The translations under genes were made by a program, and so were the position numbers. A stretch of DNA of 64,000 bases from Labrys wisconsinensis (GTDB lineage Bacteria > Pseudomonadota > Alphaproteobacteria > Rhizobiales > Labraceae). The stretch spans positions 1-64,000 of the forward strand of contig NZ_JAUSVX010000024.1 in NCBI RefSeq assembly GCF_030814995.1, read 5' to 3'. Positions 48,352 through 56,789 of the stretch are shown here, one piece after another (the stretch's first letter is position 1; each line of letters opens with the position of its first letter). The notes beneath the pieces were generated by a model, which did not search any database, was not told the DNA's origin, and worked only from the letters and a program-made list of their open reading frames with translations.

Positions 48352-49332
48352 ATGGCGGAGTGCCTGATCGTCCAACCGATCCATGCCGCCGGCATCGCCG
48401 TGCTGGAGCGGGCCGGTATCCGCGCCGTCCAGGCTTCGTCCGCCGAGCCGGCGGCGGTGCTGCGCGAGGTCGCCGGCGCCACGGCGGTGATCACCCGCAA
48501 TGCCGGCCTGTCGGCGGCGGCGATCGCCGCGGCGCCGCATCTGCGGGTCATCGCCGTGCATGGGGTCGGGACCGACCCGGTGGCGGTGGAGGCGGCGACG
48601 GCGCGCGGCATCGCCGTGGTCAACACGCCGGGCAGCAATGCCCGCTCGGTCGCCGAGCACGCCATCGCCCTGACCTTCGCGCTGGCGCGGTCGATCGTGC
48701 CCGCCGATGCGGCGGCGCGGGCCGGCGACACCGGCTTCAAGCACCGGGCCGGGCTGACAGACCTGGAGGGCGCGACGTTCGGGGTGGCGGGCTTCGGTGC
48801 CGCCGGCCGGGTCACGGCCGGGCTGGCGCGCTCGCTCGGCATGCGCGTCCTGGTCTGGTCGCGCAGCACGTCCGTGGCGGCCTGCGCCGAGGCCGGCGCC
48901 GAGCGGGCCGAAAGCCTGGAGGCGCTGCTCGCGGCTGCCGACGTCGTCTCGCTGCACCTGCCGCTGACATCGGCGACCCGCGGCCTGATCGGACCGCGCG
49001 AGCTGGCGCTGATGAAGCCGTCCGCGCTGCTGATCAACACCGGGCGCGGGGCGCTCGTCGACGAGGCGGCGCTGGCCGAGGCGCTGCGCGAGCGGCGAAT
49101 CGGCGGCGCCGGCCTGGATGTGTTCGTGCAGGAGCCGCTGCCGGCGCATTCGCCCCTGGCCGGCCTCGACACCGTGGTGCTCAGCCCGCATCTCGCCGGA
49201 TCCAGCCGCCAGGCGCTGGAGCGCACGGCCCGGCTCGCGGCCGAGCAGGTCGTGACCGTGCTGGCCGGCGGGACGCCGCCGCACCTGGTCAATCCGGCCG
49301 TGCGGGCCGTGCAGCCGGGAGACACGCCATGA
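48352..49332 (+). CDS. D-2-hydroxyacid dehydrogenase (phosphoglycerate-dehydrogenase-like)
   Basis: A 326-residue NAD-dependent dehydrogenase: the Rossmann loop FGVAGFGAAGRVTAGLARSL, LLINTGRGALVDEAALAEAL (catalytic Arg nearby), Glu in FVQEPLPAHSPL and the catalytic His in VVLSPHLAGSSRQALER. It interconverts a 2-hydroxy and a 2-keto acid. Its stop overlaps the next gene by four bases. It follows the SDR in the operon, so two successive oxidations or reductions are likely in the pathway. Confidence 0.93.
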   Translation: MAECLIVQPIHAAGIAVLERAGIRAVQASSAEPAAVLREVAGATAVITRNAGLSAAAIAAAPHLRVIAVHGVGTDPVAVEAATARGIAVVNTPGSNARSVAEHAIALTFALARSIVPADAAARAGDTGFKHRAGLTDLEGATFGVAGFGAAGRVTAGLARSLGMRVLVWSRSTSVAACAEAGAERAESLEALLAAADVVSLHLPLTSATRGLIGPRELALMKPSALLINTGRGALVDEAALAEALRERRIGGAGLDVFVQEPLPAHSPLAGLDTVVLSPHLAGSSRQALERTARLAAEQVVTVLAGGTPPHLVNPAVRAVQPGDTP

Positions 49333-50600
49333 CCGCTCTGCGGATCGACGCCGGCCTCGCCGAGCGCCTGTTCGAGGAGCTGCGGGCCCGCACCGCCGAC
49401 CCGCCCGGTGTCACCCGCGCCGCCTATGGCGAGGGCGAGGAGATCGGCCATGCCATCGTCCGGCGCGAGGCCGCTGTGCTGGGCCTCGACAGCGCGGTCG
49501 ATGCTGCCGGCAACCTCTATCTCACCCTTGCCGGCCGCGATCCGACGCTGCCGGGCTGGATCGTCGGCTCGCACATCGATTCGGTGCCGCATGGCGGCAA
49601 TTTCGACGGCGCCGCGGGGGTGTTCGCCGGGCTCTGCGCCGTCGAGGCCCTGATCACCGCCGGCATCCGGCCGCGGCGCGCCGTCACGGTGATGGTGACC
49701 CGGGCCGAGGAGAGCACCTGGTTCCCCGTGTCCTATCCCGGCAGCCGCGCCGCCTTCGGCCGCCTGCCGCCGGAGACGCTCGAGCTCAGGCGCGCCGATA
49801 CCGGACGGACGCTCCGCGAGCACATGGCGGCGCTGGGGCTGCGGCCGGAGGCCGTCGCCGCGGGCGAGGCCTTCCTCACGCCGGAGCGCATTCACGGCTT
49901 CGTCGAGCTGCATATCGAGCAGGGGCCGGTGCTGGAGGCGGTCGGGGCGCCGCTGGGTCTGGTCACCGGCATCGCCGGCAGCTTCCGCTACCGCAAGGCG
50001 CGCTGCCTCGGCCGCACCGGCCATTCCGGCGCGGTGCCGCGCGGGCACCGGCAGGACGCCGTGGTCGCCCTGGCCGAGCTCGTCGTCGGGCTGGAAGCCG
50101 TCTGGGACGCCCTGGAGGCCGAGGGCGAAGCGGCCACCATCACCTTCGGCGAGGTGGCGACGGACCCGGCGCTGCACGCCTTCAGCAAGGTGCCGGGGGA
50201 GGTCGCCTTCTGCCTCGACGTGCGCAGCGTCTCGGAGGCCTGCCTCGATCGCATCCGCGACCGGCTCACGGCGCTGGCGGGGGAGATCGAGGCGCGCCGC
50301 GGCGTGCGCTTCGACTTCGGCGCACGCACGGGCAGCACGCCGGCCCGGCTCGATCCGGGGCTGTGTGGGCGCCTGGCCGCGGTGGCCGACGCCGCCAGCA
50401 TCGCCCATCTCGCCATGCCGAGCGGGGCCGGCCACGACACGGCGGTGTTCGCCGCGGCCGGCGTGCCCGCGGCCATGATCTTCGTGCGCAACCAGAACGG
50501 CAGCCACAATCCGGACGAGGCGATGCGGATCGAGGATTTTGCCGCTGGCGCGGAGGTTCTCGCCCGGTTGCTGGCCGACGACAGCACCCGAACGGGCTGA
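49329..50600 (+). CDS. M20-family amidohydrolase (N-carbamoylase/allantoate amidohydrolase type)
   Basis: A 423-residue di-metal hydrolase. Ligand motifs are GSHIDSVPHGGNFDGAAGVF (His, Asp), the Glu pair in VTRAEESTWFP, and ELHIEQGPVLEAVG, with SGAGHDTAVFA and NQNGSHNPDEAM at the end. Members remove carbamoyl or ureido groups from N-carbamoyl amino acids or allantoate. It closes the operon and, with the ureohydrolase, supports a ureido/guanidino pathway. The start at 49329 overlaps the dehydrogenase stop. Confidence 0.93.
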   Translation: MTALRIDAGLAERLFEELRARTADPPGVTRAAYGEGEEIGHAIVRREAAVLGLDSAVDAAGNLYLTLAGRDPTLPGWIVGSHIDSVPHGGNFDGAAGVFAGLCAVEALITAGIRPRRAVTVMVTRAEESTWFPVSYPGSRAAFGRLPPETLELRRADTGRTLREHMAALGLRPEAVAAGEAFLTPERIHGFVELHIEQGPVLEAVGAPLGLVTGIAGSFRYRKARCLGRTGHSGAVPRGHRQDAVVALAELVVGLEAVWDALEAEGEAATITFGEVATDPALHAFSKVPGEVAFCLDVRSVSEACLDRIRDRLTALAGEIEARRGVRFDFGARTGSTPARLDPGLCGRLAAVADAASIAHLAMPSGAGHDTAVFAAAGVPAAMIFVRNQNGSHNPDEAMRIEDFAAGAEVLARLLADDSTRTG

Positions 50601-50683
50601 GACGTAGCGACGAGCGAGCCGAAACTCTACGCTTTTGCCGGTCGAGCGAGTCGAGCCATCATCGAATTGTGCTCGACGCCTCA

Positions 50684-50707
50684 CCCTTCCCCACAAGGGG
50701 GAAGGGG
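50684..50707. repeat. CCCCCTTGTGGGGAGGG-type dispersed palindrome, copy 3
   Basis: CCTTCCCC-ACAA-GGGGGAAGG forms a stem, followed by GTTGGCGTCGCGCTTGAA, the same flank as near 39700. It lies in the 185-base gap between the M20 and FAH genes, where two convergent transcripts end. Confidence 0.7.
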
Positions 50708-50785
50708 GCGGTTGGCGTCGCGCTTGAAACAGCTATCGCCGGGCGATCCTCCTCCCCTGCAACGCCATTCCAGCGCCGTCCGGCC

Positions 50786-51472
50786 TCAGACCAGCCGGGT
50801 CGTCACCGTGCCGACGCCCTCGACCGAGCCTTCCAGCCGGTCGCCGCGGCCGACCGCGGCGACGCCTTCCGGGGTGCCGGTGAAGATCAGGTCGCCGGGC
50901 GCGAGGCGGACATGGCGCGACAGCGCGGCGATGGTCTCCGGCACGCTCCAGATCATGTTGGCGAGGTCCGAGGCCTGGCGCGGTGCGCCGTTGACGGTGA
51001 GCGCGATCCGGCCGGCGGCGGGATGGCCGATGCGCTCGGCTGGCGCGATCGTGCCGATCGGGGCGGAATGATCGAAACCCTTGGCCATGTCCCAGGGCCG
51101 GCCCGCCTTCTTGGCCTCGGCCTGCAGGTCGCGGCGGGTGAGATCGAGGCCGACGGCATAGCCCCAGACGTGATCGAGCGCCGCCGCCTCGGCGATGTCG
51201 GCCCCGCCCTTGCCGATGGCGACGACAAGCTCGATCTCGTGGTGCAGGTCCTGCGTCAGGCTGGGATAGGGCGTGTCGGCGCCGCCGGTCACCAGCGCGT
51301 CCGCCGGCTTGGTGAAGAAGAAGGGCGCCTCGCGGGTCGGATCATGCCCCATCTCGCGTGCGTGCTCGGCATAGTTCCGGCCGACGCAGAAGATGCGCCG
51401 CACCGGGAAGAGGCCGCCGCCGAGGACGGGAATGCCGGGGATGGCCGGCGGCGGGATCACGAAATCCGTCAC
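50786..51472 (-). CDS. Fumarylacetoacetate hydrolase family protein
   Basis: A 228-residue FAH-fold enzyme: [42 protein letters not shown] (metal Glu pair), [10 protein letters not shown] and [17 protein letters not shown]. This is the pattern of fumarylpyruvate/acylpyruvate hydrolases, which cleave a C-C bond in a 2,4-diketo acid. It uses a GTG start at 51472. It is last in a minus-strand gene row with an RraA-like aldolase. Confidence 0.93.
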   Translation of the reverse strand: MTDFVIPPPAIPGIPVLGGGLFPVRRIFCVGRNYAEHAREMGHDPTREAPFFFTKPADALVTGGADTPYPSLTQDLHHEIELVVAIGKGGADIAEAAALDHVWGYAVGLDLTRRDLQAEAKKAGRPWDMAKGFDHSAPIGTIAPAERIGHPAAGRIALTVNGAPRQASDLANMIWSVPETIAALSRHVRLAPGDLIFTGTPEGVAAVGRGDRLEGSVEGVGTVTTRLV

Positions 51473-51563
51473 GAGGATGCTCTTGGGCTGGGAAGGGCAG
51501 GGGACCCCTTCGATCGGGTCCGCCGCACCCTATCCAGCCGCATCCGGCGCGGCAAGCACGGCA

Positions 51564-52763
51564 TCAGCCGCCGGCGAGCGCCCGCGCCATCGCCGCCATC
51601 ATGTCGCAGGCTTCCACGCGTCGGGCGACGTCGCGGGCCTGCGGCCAGGTCGAGAGCTTGACGCCGACGAAATCGCGCTGCCAGTCGATGTGGATCATCT
51701 GGCCGAACACGCCGAGGCCGGTGATCACCGACCCCTCGATGTCGTCGATCCAGAACTGGCTGCGGTAGGCGCCGCGGCGCCGGCCTTCGGCATACGCGCC
51801 GCCGAACAGGGCCGGATCGCCTATGCGGGTGTCCCGCACCCAGGCCTCGGGCACCACGGTCCGGCCCGCGGCGGCGCCGTCGCGGGCATAAAGCAGGCCG
51901 AAGCGGCCGAGATCGCGCAGCGTCGCCGAGAGGCCGCCGTCGGCCACGGCGAAGCCTTCCGGATCGACGGCGAAGCTCGCATCGTGCTCGGCGCCCATCG
52001 GCTGCCACAGCAGGCTGGAGACGAGGTCGGCGAGCCGGGCGCCGGTCGCCGCTTTGATGCAGCAGCCGAGCACCTCCGTCTCCATCGAGCGGTACTCGAA
52101 CCGCGCTCCGTGCGGACGGCTCCGTCCGCGGAGGGAGGCGATCAGCGCGTGCACCGATCTCGGGCTGGGATTGCCGGCCGGGACCGCCTTCCAGCCCACC
52201 GCGATGTCCATGAGGCCGACGCCGGAGACGGGGTCGGTGGCATCCTCGGGGAAGTCGACGCCGCTGGTCATGTCGAGGAGGTGGCGCATCGAGGCATCGG
52301 CATAGGCGCTGTCGCGGAAGGCGGGCACGTAGGCCGCGACCGTGCGCTCCAGGGGGAAGGCGCCGGCGTGGTGGAGGATGCCGGCCAGCGCGGCGAGCAC
52401 GGATTTCGACAGGGACTGGGTGAGGTGCGGCGTCGCGGCGCGCATGCCGTTGGCATAGTGCTCGCAGACGATCCGGCCTCGATGCAGCGCCAGGAACCCG
52501 TCCGTCCAGGACGTGTCGAGCACCTCGCCGGCGATCAGGCGGCGGCCGTGCCGGTCAGGGAAGGCGAAGGCGCGGACATCGAGCTGCGCCGGCGCCTCGG
52601 TGAGCGGCGCGGGCACGCCGCGCCGCACCGGCGCCGTCGGCAGGATCTCGTCGACGTGCTGATAGGACCAGCGGTTGAGCGGCGGCCGGTCCCAGGTCTC
52701 GAGCGTCAGCCCGGCCGGGCGGGGTCGGTCGCCGGCAGGCGGCGCGGCATCGGATCCGGTCAC
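51564..52763 (-). CDS. Serine hydrolase, beta-lactamase (class C) fold
   Basis: A 399-residue cytosolic hydrolase. The nucleophile motif Ser-x-x-Lys is TQSLSKSVLAALAG, Tyr is in FEYRSMETEVLG, and RSQFWID and MIHIDWQRDF lie where the third motif is expected. Class C-like relatives include 6-aminohexanoate-dimer hydrolases, which act on amides or esters. It starts at GTG overlapping the GMC stop (GTGA), so it is coupled to the oxidoreductase. No signal peptide. Confidence 0.9.
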   Translation of the reverse strand: MTGSDAAPPAGDRPRPAGLTLETWDRPPLNRWSYQHVDEILPTAPVRRGVPAPLTEAPAQLDVRAFAFPDRHGRRLIAGEVLDTSWTDGFLALHRGRIVCEHYANGMRAATPHLTQSLSKSVLAALAGILHHAGAFPLERTVAAYVPAFRDSAYADASMRHLLDMTSGVDFPEDATDPVSGVGLMDIAVGWKAVPAGNPSPRSVHALIASLRGRSRPHGARFEYRSMETEVLGCCIKAATGARLADLVSSLLWQPMGAEHDASFAVDPEGFAVADGGLSATLRDLGRFGLLYARDGAAAGRTVVPEAWVRDTRIGDPALFGGAYAEGRRRGAYRSQFWIDDIEGSVITGLGVFGQMIHIDWQRDFVGVKLSTWPQARDVARRVEACDMMAAMARALAGG

Positions 52764-54427
52764 CGCGCCGGCCCCGGCACGGCGGCGCGGCCGGCACGCG
52801 CGTCCTCCAGGATCATGTCGGCCGCCTTCTCGGCGATCATCACCGTGGCCGCGTGGGTGTTGCCGCGCACGATGCGCGGCATGACCGAGGCGTCGGCCAC
52901 CCGCAGGCCGGCGAGGCCGCGGACGCGCAGGCGCGGGTCGACCACGGCGCCGGCGTCGGCGCCCATGCGGCAACTGCCGACCCCGTGGATGTCGGAGCCG
53001 GCGCTGCGGCGGATGAAGTCGAGCATCTCCGCGTCGCTGCGGACGTCCGCGCCCGGCTGCAGCTCGCCGGCGACATAGGGCTGCATGGCCGGCTGCCCGG
53101 CGATGCGGCGCACCAGGCGGATGCCGAAGGTCATCGCCCGGATGTCGTACTCGGTCTGGAAGAAGTTGAAGCTGATGCGCGGCGCCGCCGCCGGATCGGG
53201 GGAGCGCAGGCGAATCGAGCCGCGCGCATCCGGGTTGACGTGCTCGGGGCTGAAGCTGAAGCCGGAAAAAGAGTGCGGCCTGGCGCCCTTGGCGGTGCGC
53301 TCGGCGACGCTCCAGGCGGCCATCGCCATCTGCACGTCCGGCCGGTCCTGGCCGGGATCGCTGCGGGCGAAGCCGCCGACATAGATGCCGGTCTCCGCCA
53401 GCCAGCCCTTGCGCAGCAGGGCATATTCGAGCCCGGCGCCGATGCGCCGCACCCAGCTGTTGGCGAGGTCGTTGACCGTGATCGGCCGCGTGCAGCGGAA
53501 CATCAGCTGGATGCAGGTATGATCCTGCAGGTTGGCGCCGACCTCGGGCAGGTCGTGCAGGCAGGCGATGCCGGTTTCCCGGAGGTGCTGCGCCGGCCCG
53601 ATGCCGGAGAGCATCAGCAACTGTGGCGAGGCGATGGTTCCGGCGCTGACGATCACCTCGCGACCGGCGGCGAGCAGCCTGGCGCCGCGATGCCGGACGA
53701 TCACCCCGCGGGCAGTGGCGCCCTCGACCAGGATGCCCTCGACCTCGGCGCCGGTCAGGATGCGCAGGTTCGGCCGTCCCCTTGCGGGCGCGAGATAGCC
53801 GCGCGCCGCGCTCCAGCGCCGGCCGCGATGGATGTTCATCTGATAGTAGCCGAAGCCGTCCTGCTCGGCGCCGTTGAAGTCGAGATTGACGGCGAGGCCC
53901 GCCTGCCGGGCGGCCTCGCACAGGGCGTTGGGCAGCTCCCGGTCGAAGGACTGGTCCGACACCTTGAGCGGGCCGCCGGCCCCGTGCCAGCGGTCGGGGC
54001 CGCGCGACTGGTCCTCCGCCTTGCGGAAATAGGGCAGCACCTCCTCGAAGGACCAGCCGGTGCAGCCGGCGACGGCCCAGTCGTCGAAGTCGCGGGCGTT
54101 GCCGCGCACATACATCATGCCGTTGATCGAGCTCGAGCCGCCCAGCACCTTGCCGCGCGGCTGGTAGAGCACGCGCCCGTTCAGGCCCGGCTCGGGTTCG
54201 CTCTCGTACATCCAGTTGTAGCGCCGGTCGCTGAAGAGCCTGGAATAGCCCATCGGCAGATGGATCCACGGGCTGCGGTCCGCCGGCCCGGCCTCGAGCA
54301 GCAGGACGCGGTGGCGTCCGTCCTCGCTGAGGCGGGCGGCGAGCACGCTGCCGGCAGAGCCGGCGCCGACGACGATGAAGTCATAGGGGCCGCCGTCGAG
54401 GGGGGCGGGCGGTTCGGATCGGGGCAT
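52760..54427 (-). CDS. GMC-family FAD oxidoreductase (choline-dehydrogenase-like)
   Basis: A 555-residue flavoenzyme with FAD loop DFIVVGAGSAGSVLAARLSE, GMC signature 1 around RGKVLGGSSSINGMMYVRG, signature 2 GTIASPQLLMLSGIGPAQHL, and the catalytic His in DIHGVGSCRMGADAGAVVDP. The second catalytic position reads GNTHAATVMIAEKA, with His where choline dehydrogenases have Asn, giving a His-His pair as in glucose-oxidase-like members. It oxidises an alcohol; the substrate is unknown. The start follows GAGAGGA. Confidence 0.94.
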   Translation of the reverse strand: MPRSEPPAPLDGGPYDFIVVGAGSAGSVLAARLSEDGRHRVLLLEAGPADRSPWIHLPMGYSRLFSDRRYNWMYESEPEPGLNGRVLYQPRGKVLGGSSSINGMMYVRGNARDFDDWAVAGCTGWSFEEVLPYFRKAEDQSRGPDRWHGAGGPLKVSDQSFDRELPNALCEAARQAGLAVNLDFNGAEQDGFGYYQMNIHRGRRWSAARGYLAPARGRPNLRILTGAEVEGILVEGATARGVIVRHRGARLLAAGREVIVSAGTIASPQLLMLSGIGPAQHLRETGIACLHDLPEVGANLQDHTCIQLMFRCTRPITVNDLANSWVRRIGAGLEYALLRKGWLAETGIYVGGFARSDPGQDRPDVQMAMAAWSVAERTAKGARPHSFSGFSFSPEHVNPDARGSIRLRSPDPAAAPRISFNFFQTEYDIRAMTFGIRLVRRIAGQPAMQPYVAGELQPGADVRSDAEMLDFIRRSAGSDIHGVGSCRMGADAGAVVDPRLRVRGLAGLRVADASVMPRIVRGNTHAATVMIAEKAADMILEDARAGRAAVPGPAR

Positions 54428-54451
54428 GCTCGTCCTCTCGCGATCGCGCGC

Positions 54452-55093
54452 TCAGGCGCGCGGGCCGGTGGCGTCAGGCAGGTAGCGGCGCAGGTCGAGC
54501 AGGTCCAGCGTCAGCTCCCCGCGGCGCAGGCCGGCCCGGACGGCCTCCTCCTGGCGCAGCCGCCGTTCCGTCGCCGCCAGGGCCGCCGCAGCGCCGGCCA
54601 GCGGCACGACGCAGACGCCGTCGTCGTCGGCGACCACGAGGTCGCCGGGGACCACGCGGACGCCGCCGATCTCCACCGGCACGCCGGTCAGCCCGGGGCG
54701 TGCCTTGCCGGCGCCGCGGATCGCCAGGCCGCGGGCCCAGACGGGAAAGCCCATGCGCGTGAGCTCGGTGGCGTCGCGCACGCTGCCGTCGACGACGACG
54801 CCGGCGATGCCGCGGCAGAGAGCCGCCTCGGCCAGGATGTCGCCGAGATAGCCGCAGGCCTGGCCGGCGCCGGCCACCACCAGTACGTCGCCGGGCGCCG
54901 CCTCGGCGACGCCGCGGTGCAGCGCCAGGTTGTCGCCGGGCTCGCAGGCGATGCAGAAGGCCGGTCCCGCCACCGGGCGGCCGGGCACCACGGCGCGGAT
55001 CGCGGGATCGACGTCCCCCAGGCGGCCCTGCGCCTCGTAGACGGTCGCCGCGCCGGCGCGGCGGAAGAGGGCGAGCGCCTCAGGCCCGATCAT
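54452..55093 (-). CDS. RraA-like aldolase (HMG/CHA aldolase family)
   Basis: A 213-residue protein of the RraA/HMG-aldolase fold: VYEAQGRLGDVDPAIRAVVP, DVLVVAGAGQACGYLGDILA, GVVVDGSVRDATELTRMGFP and PGDLVVADDDGVCVVP. The GxxxD and R-D residues for metal and pyruvate binding are present, so it is probably a class II 4-hydroxy-4-methyl-2-oxoglutarate-type aldolase or oxaloacetate decarboxylase rather than an RNase inhibitor. It overlaps the VOC gene by 14 bases. Confidence 0.93.
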   Translation of the reverse strand: MIGPEALALFRRAGAATVYEAQGRLGDVDPAIRAVVPGRPVAGPAFCIACEPGDNLALHRGVAEAAPGDVLVVAGAGQACGYLGDILAEAALCRGIAGVVVDGSVRDATELTRMGFPVWARGLAIRGAGKARPGLTGVPVEIGGVRVVPGDLVVADDDGVCVVPLAGAAAALAATERRLRQEEAVRAGLRRGELTLDLLDLRRYLPDATGPRA

Positions 55094-55481
55094 GGATCTC
55101 CTCCATCAGCTCGATGCGGCAGCCGGGGAACGGTTCGAAGAAGGCGATGCGGCGGTGGCCGAAGCCGCCGCGGATGACCCCGGGGCCCCAGACGAGCCTG
55201 GCGCGCCAGACGGGGTCGTCCAGGACGGCCCCGAGGTCGGGCACGGCGAAGCTGGCGTGCAGGAAACCGGGCGCATCGGCCGCATCGGCGTCGTCATAGA
55301 GCGCAGACCGGAAGAAGTTGATCCGGACGTCGCCGAAGGCGGCCTCCAGGAAGCGTTCGCCGTCGATCTCGTGAACCGCGCGCTTCGACCAGCCGGCCGT
55401 CCGGGCGACACCGTCCTCCGTCTGGGCGACGTCCGCCACCCGGAAGGCGAGGTTGATGAGCCTGGCTCCGTGTCCGTCCAT
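55080..55481 (-). CDS. VOC-superfamily (glyoxalase-like) protein
   Basis: A 133-residue protein with two beta-alpha-beta-beta-beta modules: RLINLAFRVADVAQTEDGVA and LHASFAVPDLGAVLDDP. Metal ligands such as the first His are not clear (NLAFRV), so it may be a binding rather than catalytic member. It ends FPGCRIELMEEIHDRA, as in lactoylglutathione-lyase relatives. It is the first gene of the aldolase row and divergent from the polyamine-type transporter. Confidence 0.85.
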   Translation of the reverse strand: MDGHGARLINLAFRVADVAQTEDGVARTAGWSKRAVHEIDGERFLEAAFGDVRINFFRSALYDDADAADAPGFLHASFAVPDLGAVLDDPVWRARLVWGPGVIRGGFGHRRIAFFEPFPGCRIELMEEIHDRA

Positions 55482-55536
55482 GTCGTTGCCTCGCCTGCCC
55501 TCGATGGGAGCGCAGTGTTAGACAGGCATTCGATAT

Positions 55537-55560
55537 TCATCAACAAAAATTGTTTGATGA
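55537..55560. promoter_or_regulatory. Double palindrome upstream of VOC and transporter genes
   Basis: TCATCAA (55537-55543) and TTGATGA (55554-55560) form an outer inverted repeat. Inside it AACAA-AAA-TTGTT (55542-55554) is a second, matching the motif found at 59578 and 61112. It lies in an AT-rich gap between divergent genes and is probably the IclR binding site. Confidence 0.6.
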
Positions 55561-55604
55561 GATACATATTTTTCGATACTGACAATTTCCATGCCTTTCC
55601 AGGC

Positions 55605-55633
55605 TTGACACTGCCTCTTCGGCTGGCATGAAT
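55605..55633 (+). promoter_or_regulatory. Candidate promoter of the polyamine-type ABC operon
   Basis: TTGACA at 55605-55610 is followed after 17 bases by ATGAAT (55628-55633). The -35 box is perfect, the -10 box weak. A palindrome TTGTTT-TAT-AAACAA at 55653-55667 lies just downstream, near the expected start of transcription, where a repressor would block it. Confidence 0.45.
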
Positions 55634-55652
55634 GGATGCAAAGGTACAAATG

Positions 55653-55667
55653 TTGTTTTATAAACAA
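55653..55667. promoter_or_regulatory. TTGTTT-TAT-AAACAA palindrome downstream of the promoter
   Basis: A perfect inverted repeat with six-base arms, 28 bases before the binding-protein start. It is related to, but arranged inside-out from, the AACAA/TTGTT motif of the neighbouring promoters. Probably an additional regulator contact. Confidence 0.45.
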
Positions 55668-55695
55668 GAACCGATCCATCAAAGAGGGATGTCCG

Positions 55696-56739
55696 ATGCG
55701 CAGTTCGATCGTGGTCGCGAGCCTGCTCGCCTTGTGGGTTGCTCCGGCGTTCGCCGAGGGCGTCACGCTCACCGTGAACACGCCCGGCGGCGCCGTGCAG
55801 GAGGGCGGGCGTGCCGTGCTGTGGGGGCCGGCGGCGCAGAAGCTCGGCTTCGCGGTCAAGGAGGAGACGGCCGACAACGCTCTCGACGTGCTGCGCCTGC
55901 AGGCGGGCGCCAATGCGGTGACGACCGACATCATCATCATGAGCGGCTACCAGGCGGCGATCGCCGGCAAGCAGGGCCTCCTGGAGCCGCTCGACTACAA
56001 GACCATCGACGCCTCCGGCTTCCTGCCGGGAACCGCGGCGCCCTACTGCATCGGCATCTACGGCTATGCGGCGGTGATGGCCTGGAACACCAAGACCTAT
56101 GCCGGGCAGGCGCCTTCGAGCTGGGCCGATTTCTGGGACGTGCAGAAATTTCCGGGCAAGCGCGCCATGCGCGCCGACGCGGAGGCGCAGGTGGAGATGG
56201 CGCTGCTCGCCGACGGCGTCGCGCCCAAGGATCTCTACACGGTGCTCGGCACGGAGGACGGCATGAAGCGCGCGATCGCCAAGATCGGCGCCCTCAAGCC
56301 CCACATCGCCATCTGGTGGTCCTCGGGCGCCCAGCACGGCCAGCTGATGAAGGACGGCGAGGTCGACATGACCACCGGCTGGAACGGCCGCTTCGAGACG
56401 GCCAAGAAGGCCGGCGGCCCGGTCGACTACACCTACAACCAGGGCATCCTGACCTATGACTGCTTCGCCGTGCCCAAGGGCTCGACCCACAAGGCCGAGG
56501 CGATGACGATGATCAATGCGATGTCCGCGGCCGAGGCCCAGGCGGGCCTGACCAGGTACGTGTCCTACGGGCCGCTCAACCAGGGCGCCTACAAGACCGG
56601 GATCATCAGCAAGGAGATGGAGGCGGTGCTGCCCACCAGCCCGGCGAACAGTCGCGCCATGGTCGTGCAGGACATCGACTGGTGGGCCCAGCACAACGAC
56701 CATGTCCAGGAACTGTTCCAGGACATGATGACCGAGTAG
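55696..56739 (+). CDS. ABC transporter substrate-binding protein, spermidine/putrescine (PotD-like) family
   Basis: A 347-residue periplasmic protein with signal peptide MRSSIVVASLLALWVAPAFA. SBP_bac_8/PotD features include LTVNTPGGAVQEGGRAVLWG, YGYAAVMAWNTKTYAGQAPS, SWADFWDVQKFPGKRAMRAD and TTGWNGRFETAKKAGGP. The start at 55696 is chosen because the signal peptide begins there. The substrate need not be a polyamine; many rhizobial members bind other organic cations or acids. Confidence 0.94.
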   Translation: MRSSIVVASLLALWVAPAFAEGVTLTVNTPGGAVQEGGRAVLWGPAAQKLGFAVKEETADNALDVLRLQAGANAVTTDIIIMSGYQAAIAGKQGLLEPLDYKTIDASGFLPGTAAPYCIGIYGYAAVMAWNTKTYAGQAPSSWADFWDVQKFPGKRAMRADAEAQVEMALLADGVAPKDLYTVLGTEDGMKRAIAKIGALKPHIAIWWSSGAQHGQLMKDGEVDMTTGWNGRFETAKKAGGPVDYTYNQGILTYDCFAVPKGSTHKAEAMTMINAMSAAEAQAGLTRYVSYGPLNQGAYKTGIISKEMEAVLPTSPANSRAMVVQDIDWWAQHNDHVQELFQDMMTE

Positions 56740-56789
56740 CCTCCGGCGAGGCCGCCCCCGTCCCCTTCCCATCGAGGCCGATCCGACGC

